Assembly: GCF_019316905.1 (NCBI RefSeq)
Contig: NZ_CP079216.1
Location: 2,480,001 to 2,544,000, forward strand
Length of the DNA stretch: 64,000 bases
Direction of reading: 5' to 3'
DNA from: Tessaracoccus palaemonis
Lineage (GTDB): Bacteria; Actinomycetota; Actinomycetes; Propionibacteriales; Propionibacteriaceae
Under the pieces are notes generated by a model. It ran no database searches. It saw nothing but the letters and a program-made list of their open reading frames with translations, and was not told the origin of the DNA. This document shows, piece after piece, positions 8,868-17,556 of this stretch. Position numbers and translations under genes: made by a program. Within the stretch, counting starts at the first letter, position 1, and each line of letters opens with the position of its first letter.

Positions 8868-10298
8868 TCAGAGAACCGTTCCCGGCCGGTACGCGGCGGC
8901 ATCCGGGTTCTCCGCGACGATCCCGGCGATGCGGTCCGCCACGCGGGCGACCTGGGCCTGCGCGGTCCCTGCCAGCTCGAGCGGGGAGCTGACAAGATGC
9001 GCCAGCTCGTCGCGCGTCAGCTTCAGCCTCTCATCGGCCGCGAGCCGGTCGAGCAGGTCGTTGACGCGCGCCCCCTTGCGGAGGTCGAGGGCCACCGCCA
9101 CGGCGTGCTCCTTGATGGCCTCGTGGGCCTCCTCGCGGCCGACGCCCTTCCGGACGGCGGCCATCAGCACCTTGGTGGTGGTGAGGAACGGCATGTACCG
9201 CTCCAGCTCGGCCTCGATCACGGCCGGGAAGGCTCCGAAGTCGGCCAGTACGGTCAGGAACGTCTCGAACAGGCCGTCGAGCGCGAAGAACGCGTCGGGC
9301 AGCGCGATGCGGCGCACCACGGAGCAGGACACGTCGCCCTCGTTCCACTGGTCGCCGGCCAGCTCGCCCACCATCGACACGTAGCCGCGCAGCACGACCG
9401 CCAGGCCGTTGACTCGCTCGCACGAGCGGGTGTTCATCTTGTGCGGCATGGCCGACGAGCCGACCTGCCCCTCCTTGAACCCCTCCGTGACCAGCTCGAT
9501 GCCCGCCATCAGGCGGATGGTGGTGGCGAGGTTGCTCGGCGCCGCGGCGACCTGCGCGAGGCAGGTCAGCGCGTCGAAGTCGAGGGACCGCGGGTAGACC
9601 TGCCCGGTGGAGGTCAGCACCTGCGCGAAGCCCAGCTCGGTCGCGATGCGGCGCTCCAGTTCGGCGAGCTTGTCCGCGTCCCCGCCCAGCAGGTCGAGCA
9701 TGTCCTGGGCCGTGCCGACGGGGCCCTTGATGCCGCGCGCCGGGTAGCGGCCGATCAGGTTGTCGAGGCGCTCCAGCGCGACGAGCAGCTCGTCGGCGAC
9801 GGTCGCAAAGCGCTTGCCGAGCGTCGTCAGCTGCGCGGCGACGTTGTGCGAGCGGCCGGTCAGGGGCTGGTCGGCGTACTGCGTGGCCAGGCGGGCGAGC
9901 TGCGCCAGCGCCGCGACGACGCGGCCGCGCACCAGCCGCAGCGAGTGCAGCACCTGCAGCTGCTCGATGTTCTCGGTCAGGTCACGCGAGGTCATGCCCT
10001 TGTGGATGTGCTCGTACCCGGCCAGGGCATTGAACTCCTCGATGCGGGCCTTCACGTCGTGGCGCGTGACGCGCTCGCGGGCGTTGATCGAGTCGAGGTC
10101 CACCTGGTCGATGACGGCCTCGTAGGCGGCGATCACCTGGTCGGGGTCCGCCCCGCCGAAGTCGACGCCCAGGTCGCGCTGCGCACGCAGCACCGAGAGC
10201 CAGAGCTTCCGCTCCGAGACGATCTTGGCCTCCGGCGACCAGATGCCCTGCATCTGGGGGGAGGCGTAGCGGGTGGCAAGGACGTTCGGCACGCTCAT
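8868..10298 (-). CDS. purB: Adenylosuccinate lyase
   Basis: PurB cleaves SAICAR and adenylosuccinate in purine synthesis, releasing fumarate. The fumarase/aspartase superfamily signature GSSAMPHKMN is present, and TGRSHNVAAQ carries the catalytic histidine region. The protein closely follows the mycobacterial type (start MSVPNVLATRYAS, ending in YRPGTVL). The ATG at 10298 is chosen because it gives the conserved N-terminus; the frame extends 13 codons further upstream with no conservation. TAGACT at 10311-10306 sits 7 nt before this ATG, indicating leaderless transcription. Length 476 residues is normal. It stands apart from the purA-purD operon in this window. Confidence 0.96.
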   Translation of the reverse strand: MSVPNVLATRYASPQMQGIWSPEAKIVSERKLWLSVLRAQRDLGVDFGGADPDQVIAAYEAVIDQVDLDSINARERVTRHDVKARIEEFNALAGYEHIHKGMTSRDLTENIEQLQVLHSLRLVRGRVVAALAQLARLATQYADQPLTGRSHNVAAQLTTLGKRFATVADELLVALERLDNLIGRYPARGIKGPVGTAQDMLDLLGGDADKLAELERRIATELGFAQVLTSTGQVYPRSLDFDALTCLAQVAAAPSNLATTIRLMAGIELVTEGFKEGQVGSSAMPHKMNTRSCERVNGLAVVLRGYVSMVGELAGDQWNEGDVSCSVVRRIALPDAFFALDGLFETFLTVLADFGAFPAVIEAELERYMPFLTTTKVLMAAVRKGVGREEAHEAIKEHAVAVALDLRKGARVNDLLDRLAADERLKLTRDELAHLVSSPLELAGTAQAQVARVADRIAGIVAENPDAAAYRPGTVL

Positions 10299-10345
10299 GG
10301 GGCCGAGTCTAAATGACCCGGCCCGGGTCGTCGTCACGGTGCTGG

Positions 10346-10373
10346 GGTAGTCCGGCGGCGGCGCCGGACTACC
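10346..10373. promoter_or_regulatory. 12-bp inverted repeat between purB and map
   Basis: GGTAGTCCGGCG (10346-10357) and its exact complement (10362-10373) enclose a 4-nt loop, in the spacer between divergent purB and map. It may be an operator or a cruciform. Its right arm overlaps TACCCT (10370-10375), a possible -10 for map. Confidence 0.45.
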
Positions 10374-10418
10374 CTGGCGTTGACAACTCCAGCGGAATCA
10401 CACAGCAAGGTCGCACCC

Positions 10419-11186
10419 ATGATCGAGATCCTCAGCCCCACCCACTTCCCGCGCGCCCGCGCAGCGGGAGCGCTGGTCGCCGACATCCTGCAGACCATGA
10501 AGTCGCGCGCGAAGGTCGGCACCAACCTGCTGGAGATCGACCGGTGGACCCGCGAGATGATCGAGGCCGCCGGGGCCGTGTCCTGCTACGTCGACTACGC
10601 CCCGTCCTTCGGCGACGGCCCGTTCGCGCACTACATCTGCACGTCGGTCAACGACGCCGTGCTGCACGGCAAGCCGCGCAACCAGCGCCTCGCGGAGGGT
10701 GACCTGGTGAGCCTCGACCTCGCCGTCTCCCTCGACGGCGTCGTCGCCGACTCCGCCATCAGCTTCACGATCGGCGGCGGTGCCCCGGAGGACCTGGCGA
10801 TGATCGACGCGACGCAGCGCGCGCTGGCCGCCGGCATCGCCGTGGCGAAGGCGGGCGCGAAGGTCGGAGACCTCGCGCACGCCATCGGCACCGTCCTGAA
10901 GGACGCCGGCTACCCGGTCAACCTGGAGTTCGGCGGCCACGGCGTCGGCTCGACGATGCACCAGGACCCGCACATCCCCAACGACGGGCGCGCTGGCCGC
11001 GGCTTCAAGCTGCGCTCGGGCATGCTGATCGCGGTGGAGCCGTGGGTGATGGCCGACACCGCCAAGCTCGTCACCGACGAGGACGGGTGGACGCTGCGCA
11101 GCGCGACCGGGGCGCGCACGGCGCACAGCGAGCACACCATCCTCATCACCGACGACGGCGCCGAGATCATGACCCTGCCGGCCTGA
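10419..11186 (+). CDS. map: Methionine aminopeptidase, type I
   Basis: A 255-residue cytosolic metalloprotease that removes N-terminal methionine. The five metal ligands are recognisable in order: two Asp in LVSLDLAVSLDGVVADSA, His in GGHGVGS, Glu in AVEPWV and Glu in SEHTIL. The substrate-binding His is in VLHGKP. The ATG at 10419 gives a normal type Ia N-terminus without a zinc-finger extension; AAGG (10407-10410) is a weak ribosome site. The last 20 bases overlap the 3' end of the opposing MaoC gene, so the two transcripts must be antisense to each other there. Confidence 0.94.
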   Translation: MIEILSPTHFPRARAAGALVADILQTMKSRAKVGTNLLEIDRWTREMIEAAGAVSCYVDYAPSFGDGPFAHYICTSVNDAVLHGKPRNQRLAEGDLVSLDLAVSLDGVVADSAISFTIGGGAPEDLAMIDATQRALAAGIAVAKAGAKVGDLAHAIGTVLKDAGYPVNLEFGGHGVGSTMHQDPHIPNDGRAGRGFKLRSGMLIAVEPWVMADTAKLVTDEDGWTLRSATGARTAHSEHTILITDDGAEIMTLPA

Positions 11187-12033
11187 CCTCCCCGATCAGG
11201 TGCGGCTTGCCGGCCGAGTTCACCACCGCGAACGACCAGCCGTCCTCGGCCCGCTCCGCCGCGAACGACACCTTCCCCGGCAACAGGATCGGCTTGGTGA
11301 ACTGCACGGTGACCGTGTAGGCGTCCGGCAGGGCGCCGAGCGCCGCCAGCGCCCGCGCGTGCGTCCACATGCCGTGGATGATCGGCCGCGGGAACCCGAA
11401 CAGCCGGGCCGTGGCCGGGTGCAGGTGGATCGGGTTGGCGTCGCCTGAGACGGCCGCGTAGCGGCGGCCGAGGTCGGCCGGCAGCCGCCACAGCTGCGAC
11501 GGCGTGGCCGTCGTGGCCTCCAGCCGCAGGCCCGCTCTGGCCTCGCCTGGCACCTTCGCGCCGGTGGCGAGGTAGTTCGAGGAGCCCTCCCAGACGGTCT
11601 CGTCGCCCACCTTGATGCGCGAGACCATGTCGAACGTCGCACCCTTGGCGTGCGGAGCCAGGCCCTCGGCCTGCACCGTGATCCGCAGCCGCTCGCCCAA
11701 TCCGACGGGCCGGTGCAGCGTCATGGTGTTGCTGACGTGCACCAGCCCGGCGAGCGGGAAAGGGAACTCGTCGGCGGCGAGCAGCGCGGCCTGCAGCGGG
11801 AAGGTCTGCACGTGCAGCCAGGTGGCCGGCACCGAGTCGGCCAGCGCGAAGCCCGTCAGGTGGTCGTAGGCCGCGAGGCGGCCGACGTGCTGACCGGCGT
11901 CCTCGAGGAGGTAGACCAGCTCCGGCAGCGCGGCGACCCGCCCGCCCCGCTTGCCGACGGCCCCGGCCAGCCCCTTGATCAGCAGCCGCCCGGTGGCGGG
12001 CGGCTCCTTCAGCTCGATCACGCGCCGCGCCAC
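11167..12033 (-). CDS. MaoC-like (3R)-hydroxyacyl thioester dehydratase, HtdX type
   Basis: A 288-residue double hot-dog protein. The C-terminal half carries the hydratase-2 motif SGDANPIHLH with the catalytic Asp and His, followed by FPRPIIHGMW. The N-terminal half is a degenerate hot-dog (AGLVHVSNTMTLHRPVG). The start is the GTG at 12033, one base after the fabG4-type stop, so translation is coupled. Partner genes upstream (FabG4-type ketoreductase, thiolase) give the same trio as Mycobacterium tuberculosis htdX-fabG4-fadA2. Inferred role: hydration or dehydration of beta-hydroxyacyl thioesters. Confidence 0.88.
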   Translation of the reverse strand: MARRVIELKEPPATGRLLIKGLAGAVGKRGGRVAALPELVYLLEDAGQHVGRLAAYDHLTGFALADSVPATWLHVQTFPLQAALLAADEFPFPLAGLVHVSNTMTLHRPVGLGERLRITVQAEGLAPHAKGATFDMVSRIKVGDETVWEGSSNYLATGAKVPGEARAGLRLEATTATPSQLWRLPADLGRRYAAVSGDANPIHLHPATARLFGFPRPIIHGMWTHARALAALGALPDAYTVTVQFTKPILLPGKVSFAAERAEDGWSFAVVNSAGKPHLIGEVRPAGS

Positions 12034-12034
12034 G

Positions 12035-13423
12035 TCAGGCCCCCACGAGGTTCTGCCCGCACACGCGGATGACCTGCCCGTCGACGCCCGAGGACGCCGG
12101 GCCGCACAGGTAGGCCAGCGTCTCGGCCACGTCGACGGGGTCGCCACCCTGGCTGAGCGAGTTGGTGCGGCGGAAGATCTCGCGCGAGATGAATGGGATC
12201 GCCGCGGTCATCTCGGTCTCGATGAAGCCGGGCGCGACCGCGTTGACGGTGATCGGCCGGTCGGCGAGCTCGTCGCGCATGGCCCAGACGAGCCCCATCA
12301 CGCCGGCCTTGGAGGCCGCGTAGTTGGTCTGGCCCTTGTTGCCCGCGACGCCCGACGTCGACGCGATGCCGACGATCCGCGCCTCCTCGGCCAGCCCGCC
12401 CGGCACGTCGTGGCTGAGCAGGAAGGCGTTGATGCGCATCTCGGCGGCGAGGTTGACGTCGAGCACGGACGCCCAGCGCTTCTCGTCCAGGTTGGCGAGC
12501 AGCTTGTCGCGCGTGATGCCCGCGTTGTGGACGATGGCCCAGATCCGCGCGTCGGCGCCGTGGCGGGACGCGACGTGGGCAGCGATCCGTTCGCCGGCGT
12601 CGGCGGCGGTGATGTCGAGCTGCAGCGCGGAGCCGCCGAGCTCGTTGGCGACCTTCGCGAGCGCGTCGCCGGACTGCGGCATGTCCACGGCGACGACGGT
12701 GGCGCCGTCGCGGCCGAACGTGCGGGCGATCGCCGCGCCGATGCCGCGGGCCGCGCCCGTGACGACGACGACGCGGCCGGCGAACGGCTTCGCGTCGAGG
12801 TCGTGCGCGACCTTCTGCGGGCCGACGCGCCACGTCTGGCCGGACACGAACGCCGAGCGCCCCTCGAGCAGGAAGCTGAGCGTGGAGGCGAGGTCGCCGG
12901 CCTTTGCGCCCTCCTTCACGAAGACGAGGTTGGACGTCGACCCGGCGCGCAGCTCCTTGCCGACGGTGCGGTTGATGCCGTCGATGCCCTGTGCGACAGC
13001 CTTGGCTTCCAGCCCCTCGACCGCGGAGGCGTCGGTGGCGAGGATGATGACGCGGCCCGACGGCTCGAGGCCGCGCATGACCGGGCGCAGCAGAGCGCGG
13101 ATGCCCTCCAGCTGCACGATCTCGCGGACGCCGGTGGCGTCGACGACGATGGCGCCGGGCTTCGTCACGTAGCGGGGCGCCTGCTCGCGGCCGTTCTCGT
13201 CGCGGGTGCGGTTCTCCGGCAGGTCCAACGTGGGCTGGCCGGGTGTGATGCCGAGCAGCTCGAGCGTCGCGCGGCCGATGCCCGCACCGTCGAGCTCGCC
13301 GAGCACGACGGGGCCGGTGGGCAGCACGCGGCCGCGGCGCAGCCGGGGCGGGTCGGCCAGGCCGGCCTTGTTGGCGACGAACTTCCCGGCGCGGGTGCCG
13401 TAGAGGGTCTCGAGGATGTCCAT
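12035..13423 (-). CDS. High-molecular-weight 3-oxoacyl reductase, FabG4 type
   Basis: A 462-residue SDR protein with two Rossmann units, as in mycobacterial FabG4 (454 residues). The first ~210 residues form a flavodoxin-like pseudo-domain without the catalytic residues. The second has cofactor motif TGAARGIG (222-229), NAG at about 300-302, and the catalytic Ser region, Tyr368 and Lys372 (NYAASK). FabG4 prefers NADH; whether this one does cannot be told here. ATG at 13423 follows the thiolase stop by one base. The frame is open well upstream, but that part is the shadow of the thiolase gene. Confidence 0.9.
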   Translation of the reverse strand: MDILETLYGTRAGKFVANKAGLADPPRLRRGRVLPTGPVVLGELDGAGIGRATLELLGITPGQPTLDLPENRTRDENGREQAPRYVTKPGAIVVDATGVREIVQLEGIRALLRPVMRGLEPSGRVIILATDASAVEGLEAKAVAQGIDGINRTVGKELRAGSTSNLVFVKEGAKAGDLASTLSFLLEGRSAFVSGQTWRVGPQKVAHDLDAKPFAGRVVVVTGAARGIGAAIARTFGRDGATVVAVDMPQSGDALAKVANELGGSALQLDITAADAGERIAAHVASRHGADARIWAIVHNAGITRDKLLANLDEKRWASVLDVNLAAEMRINAFLLSHDVPGGLAEEARIVGIASTSGVAGNKGQTNYAASKAGVMGLVWAMRDELADRPITVNAVAPGFIETEMTAAIPFISREIFRRTNSLSQGGDPVDVAETLAYLCGPASSGVDGQVIRVCGQNLVGA

Positions 13424-13424
13424 G

Positions 13425-14672
13425 TCACACCGCTTCCAGGATCGCGACGACGCCCTGGCCGCCGGCTGCACAGATGGAGATGAGCCCCTTGGAGCCGGGG
13501 CCGCGCTCGGCGAGCTTCTTCGCGAGCGAGGCGACGATCCGGCCGCCGGTGGCGGCGAAGGGGTGGCCCGCGGCCAGCGACGAGCCGTTGACGTTGAGCT
13601 TCGCGCGGTCGACGGTACCGATCCCGCCTTCCTCCAGCGCCTTGAGGGTGGCCAGCACCGTGCTGGCGAAGGCCTCGTGGATCTCGATGAGGTCGAAGTC
13701 GTCAAGCGTGAGGGAGTTGCGCTCCAGCAGCTGTGGGATGGCGCGTACGGGGGCCAGCAGCAGGTCCTCGGTTCCCGTCACGTAGTCGGAGGCGGCGACC
13801 TGCGCGTCGACGAGGCTGGCCAGTACCGGCCAGCCGCGGCCGCGGGCGTAGGACTCCTCCGCGACCAGTGCGACGGCGGCGCCGTCGGTCAGGGCGGTGG
13901 AGTTGCCGGCCGTCATGGTCGCGCCGTCGCCCCTGCCGAACACGGGCTTGAGCTTGGCCAGCGCCTCCACGGAGGTGTCGGGGCGCAGCAGCGCGTCGCG
14001 GGCGACGCCGAGGTAGCCGGTGACCAGGTCGTCGAAGAAGCCGGCGTTCCAGGCGGCGGCCAGGTTGTGGTGCGACGCCACGGACAGCTCGTCCTGCGCC
14101 TCGCGCGTGACACCCCACTTCTTCGTGGTGAGAGCCTGCGACTCCCCCATGCTGAGCCCGGTGCGCGGCTCGACGACCGCGGGCGGCACGGGCGCGAGGT
14201 CCTGCGGTCGGATCCGGGACAGCGCCTTCAGCTTGTCGGGCAGCGTGCGGGCCCGATTGAGCTTGAGCAGCGCGCGGCGCAGCGGCTCGGTGACGACGAT
14301 CGGGGCGTCGGAGGCGGAGTCGACGCCGCCGGCGATGGCGACGTCCGCCTGGCCGAGGCGGATCTTGTTCGACGCGTAGACCACAGCCTCCAGACCGGTG
14401 CCGCACGCCTGCGCGAGGTCGACGGCGGGCGTGTGGGGCGACAGCGACGACCCGAGCACGGCCTCGCGGGTGAGGTTGAAGTCGCGGGTGTGCTTCAGCA
14501 CGGCGCCCGCGACGACCTCGTCGACCTGTTCGCCGGCGAGCCCGAATCGGGCGACGAGCCCGTCGAGGGCCGCGGTGAGCAGGTCCTGCGCCGAGGCGGA
14601 CGCGTAGGCGCCGCCGGCCTTGACGAAGGGGGTGCGGTTGCCCCCGACGATGACGGCTCTGCGTTGAGTCAT
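13425..14672 (-). CDS. Acetyl-CoA acetyltransferase (thiolase), FadA2 type
   Basis: A 415-residue type II thiolase. The nucleophile Cys90 is in QACGTG, the CoA-binding loop includes GHPFAATGGR, and the second active-site Cys is in CAAGGQG at the C-terminus; HEAF also fits. It catalyses thiolytic cleavage of 3-oxoacyl-CoA or the reverse condensation. The ATG at 14672 has GGAAGGAAA upstream as ribosome site. First gene of the operon with the FabG4-type and MaoC genes; it is divergent from the TetR regulator, sharing a 69-bp spacer with a palindrome. Confidence 0.93.
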   Translation of the reverse strand: MTQRRAVIVGGNRTPFVKAGGAYASASAQDLLTAALDGLVARFGLAGEQVDEVVAGAVLKHTRDFNLTREAVLGSSLSPHTPAVDLAQACGTGLEAVVYASNKIRLGQADVAIAGGVDSASDAPIVVTEPLRRALLKLNRARTLPDKLKALSRIRPQDLAPVPPAVVEPRTGLSMGESQALTTKKWGVTREAQDELSVASHHNLAAAWNAGFFDDLVTGYLGVARDALLRPDTSVEALAKLKPVFGRGDGATMTAGNSTALTDGAAVALVAEESYARGRGWPVLASLVDAQVAASDYVTGTEDLLLAPVRAIPQLLERNSLTLDDFDLIEIHEAFASTVLATLKALEEGGIGTVDRAKLNVNGSSLAAGHPFAATGGRIVASLAKKLAERGPGSKGLISICAAGGQGVVAILEAV

Positions 14673-14689
14673 CGGTTTCCTTCCAGACG

Positions 14690-14714
14690 TATCTGTAACC
14701 GACGGTAGCAGATA
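14690..14714. promoter_or_regulatory. Probable TetR operator in the thiolase/tetR spacer
   Basis: TATCTGTAACC (14690-14700) and GGTAGCAGATA (14704-14714) form an imperfect palindrome with 9 of 11 pairs matched around GAC. It lies between the divergent thiolase and tetR genes. A -10-like TACCTT at 14729-14734 precedes the tetR ATG by 7 nt. Autoregulation by the adjacent TetR protein is inferred. Confidence 0.55.
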
Positions 14715-14741
14715 CTCAAAGTTTCGGGTACCTTGTGTTCC

Positions 14742-15377
14742 ATGGCGACGACGCAGGACACCGGGCAGGAGGCTGTCGACGGCCGCGCGACGCGCTGGGA
14801 GCAGCACAACCTCCAGCGGCGGCGCGAGCTCGTCGAGGCCGCCGTGCGCGCGATCCGCAGCCTCGGCCCCAACATCGGGATGGACGAGATCGCCGCGTTC
14901 GCCGGCACGTCGAAGACCGTGCTCTACCGGCACTTCCACGACAAGTCCGGCCTCTACCAGGCGGTCGCGGAGTCCGTCGGCGACTACATCGTCCGCAAGC
15001 TGCCCTTCGACGACGCTCTCGACCCACGCGACCTCGTCTCCCGGCTGGCCGACGCCTACCTCGGCGTTGTCGAGCGCGACCGCAACCTCTACTTCTTCGT
15101 CTCTTCCCGACCCACGGGCGATACCCCCACCGAGGATCCCGTCCTCTCGATCACCACGCGGATCGGCAACACGGTCTCGGAAGCGATGCGCTCCTGGCTA
15201 CGCCGCGAGGGGCTCGATGAGGAGCCGGCCAACACCTGGGGGCACGGCGCCGTCGGCTTCATCTGGGCCGTCGCCGACCGGTGGATCGTCACCAACCTCC
15301 GACGCCCGCGCGAGGACGTCGTCGACTACATCGACCAACTGTTCATCCCCGCGTTCGACGCTCAACGAAGGAGTTGA
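14742..15377 (+). CDS. TetR-family transcriptional regulator
   Basis: A 211-residue regulator. The N-terminal helix-turn-helix spans about residues 20-65 (DEIAAFAGTSKTVLYRHFHDKSG, shown in part), typical of TetR. The C-terminal domain would bind a ligand, plausibly an acyl-CoA given that it lies between a thiolase operon and an acyl-CoA oxidase-type gene. The stop is 3 nt before the next gene, so both are in one operon. The ATG at 14742 is preceded by a -10-like box at 7 nt; the in-frame upstream codon at 14733 was rejected for that reason. Confidence 0.88.
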   Translation: MATTQDTGQEAVDGRATRWEQHNLQRRRELVEAAVRAIRSLGPNIGMDEIAAFAGTSKTVLYRHFHDKSGLYQAVAESVGDYIVRKLPFDDALDPRDLVSRLADAYLGVVERDRNLYFFVSSRPTGDTPTEDPVLSITTRIGNTVSEAMRSWLRREGLDEEPANTWGHGAVGFIWAVADRWIVTNLRRPREDVVDYIDQLFIPAFDAQRRS

Positions 15378-15380
15378 CCC

Positions 15381-17318
15381 ATGCACGCCAAGACCCCCAC
15401 GACCACCCCCACCGGTGAGGCCCTCCGCCGTTCCCTCGACGGCCCGTTCCATGCCCTGAAGCAGCGCTGGCGCGACGAGGTGACCGCCGATGACGTGGTC
15501 CGCGACACCGCGCTCGGCATGGAGGAGGCCCGCGACTGGACGCTGGCCAAGGTCGTCGAGCTGGCCGGGCGCAACTTCGTGACGGCTGGCTTCCCGACCG
15601 AGGTCGGTGGCAGCGGCAACGCGGCCGAGTCCGTCGCCAACTTCGAGATGATGGCCATGGGCGACCTCTCGCTCACGATCAAGTCCGGTGTGCAGCACGG
15701 CCTGTTCGGCGGTGCGATCGTCAACCTCGGCACGCAGTGGCACCACGAGACGTTCCTGCCGTCGGCGATCGACGTGTCGCTCCCGGGCTGCTTCGCCATG
15801 ACGGAACTCGGCCACGGCTCCGACGTGCAGTCGATCGAGACCACCATCACCTGGGACGCGACCACGGCCGAGTTCGTCGTCGACTCCCCCACCCCCACCG
15901 CCGCGAAGGCCTACATCGGCAACGCGGCCCGCGACGGCCGGATGGCCGCCGTGTTCGGGCAGCTGTGGGTCGATGGCGCGCACCAGGGCGTTCACGTGGC
16001 CCTCGTCCCGATCCGTGACGAGCAGGGCGACGACCTGCCCGGCGTCACGACCGGCGACCACGGCCACAAGGGCGGCCTCCTCGGCGTCGACAACGGCACC
16101 ATCGCGTTCGACCACGTCCACGTCCCGCGCGAGATGCTGCTGAACCGCTACGGCGGTGTCGACGCCGACGGCGTCTACCGCTCCGACATCAAGTCCAAGA
16201 ACGCCCGCTTCTTCACCATGCTCGGCACGCTGGTGCGCGGCCGCATCTGCGTGGGCGGGGGCGCCGCCTCCGCGGCCCGCAAGGGCCTGACGATCGCCGT
16301 CGACTACGCCAACCGGCGCCGCCAGTTCCGCGCCCCCGGCCTGGGCGAGGAGGTGCACCTGATGGACTACCTGACGCATCAGCGCCGCCTGCTGCCTGAG
16401 GTCGCCCGCGCCTACGCCTACGGCTTCGCGCAGAACGAGCTGGCTCTGCAGCTCCAGCGCATCACCGACGCGGCCGGGTCCGACCCCATCGCGGCCCGCG
16501 AGCTGGAGACCAGGGCCGCCGGCATGAAGGCCACGCTGACCCGCTGGGCCAACGACACGCTGCAGACCTGCCGCGAGGCATGCGGCGGCGCGGGCTTCAT
16601 GTCCGACAACGGCATCACGCTCGCCCGCCAGGACGCCGACATCTTTGCCACGTTCGAGGGCGACAACACCGTCCTGCTGCAGCTGGTCGCCAAAGCGCTG
16701 CTGCTCGACTACAAGTCGACGTGGGGCGACATGGATCTGCGCGGCACGGCGCAGAAGACCGCCAAGCTGATCGGCACGACCGTCCTGGAGCGCACCACAG
16801 CCCGCTCTGTCATCGAGCGCCTCGTCGCCGCCGCCGACCTCAAGCCCGAGGCCGAGCGCATCCGGATGCGCGGCTGGCACGTATCGCTGTTCGAGTTCCG
16901 CGAGCAGCACACCGTCGAGGGCCTCGCTCAGCGCATGCGCGCCGCGGCGAAGGAGAAGGATTCCTTCGCGGCGACCAACGCCTGCCAGACGCACATGCTC
17001 GAGGCCGCCCGCGCCCACATCGACCGCGTGGTTCTCGAGGCGTTCATCGAGGGCATCGCCGAGTGCGACGACGACTACGTCCGCGCGCTGCTGGTGAAGG
17101 TCTGCGACCTGTACGCCCTGGCCACCATCGAGGCCAACCGCGCCTGGTATCTGGAGCACGAGGCTTTCGAGCCCCGCCGCAGCAAGGCGGTCACCGCGGA
17201 GGTCGACAAGCTCGTCGGGGAGCTCCGGGGTCGCTCGCAGGAGCTGGTCGAGGGCCTGGGCGTCCCCGCCGGCTGGCTGCACCACCCGACGGCCGCGGTG
17301 CCCCCGCTGCTCCCCTGA
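15381..17318 (+). CDS. Acyl-CoA oxidase/dehydrogenase-type flavoenzyme
   Basis: A 645-residue flavoprotein of the acyl-CoA oxidase branch. CFAMTELGHGSDVQSIET is the FAD/substrate signature near residue 135, and FATFEGDNTVLLQLVAK near residue 420 is the oxidase-type C-terminal motif that contains the base-region Glu. The long C-terminal helical domain is also oxidase-like. It would carry out the first oxidation step of fatty acyl-CoA breakdown. AAGGAG precedes the ATG at 15381, 3 nt after the TetR stop. Although the locus resembles the mycobacterial fabG4 region, this protein is not FadE5-like in sequence. Whether it uses oxygen or an electron-transfer protein cannot be told. Confidence 0.9.
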   Translation: MHAKTPTTTPTGEALRRSLDGPFHALKQRWRDEVTADDVVRDTALGMEEARDWTLAKVVELAGRNFVTAGFPTEVGGSGNAAESVANFEMMAMGDLSLTIKSGVQHGLFGGAIVNLGTQWHHETFLPSAIDVSLPGCFAMTELGHGSDVQSIETTITWDATTAEFVVDSPTPTAAKAYIGNAARDGRMAAVFGQLWVDGAHQGVHVALVPIRDEQGDDLPGVTTGDHGHKGGLLGVDNGTIAFDHVHVPREMLLNRYGGVDADGVYRSDIKSKNARFFTMLGTLVRGRICVGGGAASAARKGLTIAVDYANRRRQFRAPGLGEEVHLMDYLTHQRRLLPEVARAYAYGFAQNELALQLQRITDAAGSDPIAARELETRAAGMKATLTRWANDTLQTCREACGGAGFMSDNGITLARQDADIFATFEGDNTVLLQLVAKALLLDYKSTWGDMDLRGTAQKTAKLIGTTVLERTTARSVIERLVAAADLKPEAERIRMRGWHVSLFEFREQHTVEGLAQRMRAAAKEKDSFAATNACQTHMLEAARAHIDRVVLEAFIEGIAECDDDYVRALLVKVCDLYALATIEANRAWYLEHEAFEPRRSKAVTAEVDKLVGELRGRSQELVEGLGVPAGWLHHPTAAVPPLLP

Positions 17319-17386
17319 CCGCTATTGCCTGCGCCTGCGTCGCCCTCGCCTGTCGGCCTCAGGGTCGTCAGGCGCCCGCCTGCCCA

Positions 17387-17507
17387 GACGCCACCCTTAC
17401 CGACACACGCCACCCTTACATGCAGGCGCCACCCTTGTTGACACATGCCACCGCCCTGGCGGTGGCATGTGTCAACAGCGGTAGCGTCGGTCAAGAGGGG
17501 TGGCGTC
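17387..17507. repeat. Palindromic 19-bp-iteron element, copy 1
   Basis: Three left iterons (GACGCCACCCTT-type, period 19) at 17387-17443 and two inverted ones on the right flank a central hairpin with perfect 18-bp arms (17438-17455 and 17458-17475) and a 2-nt turn. The element occupies the space between the convergent acyl-CoA oxidase-type gene and the ATPase gene. The right-hand iterons have a few changes. Further copies lie at 18976-19096 and 50682-50820. Confidence 0.9.
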
Positions 17508-17556
17508 TGTCATGTACTGACCACCGTCCGACGAGGACATGCCTCTCTGGTCTGGT

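Noticed and set aside
6212-8992. A 926-codon open frame on the plus strand opposite pntAB
   Set aside because: It is antisense to two well-conserved genes, rich in Arg, Asp, Gly and His as expected for mirror frames in GC-rich DNA, and shows no domain.
15198-17285. A 695-codon minus-strand frame opposite the acyl-CoA oxidase-type gene
   Set aside because: The plus-strand protein has clear flavoenzyme motifs; the opposite frame has none.
15381-17318. Naming the flavoenzyme fadE5 from synteny with mycobacteria
   Set aside because: The sequence has acyl-CoA oxidase-type motifs (TFEGDNTVLLQ) and does not look like FadE5, so no symbol was given.
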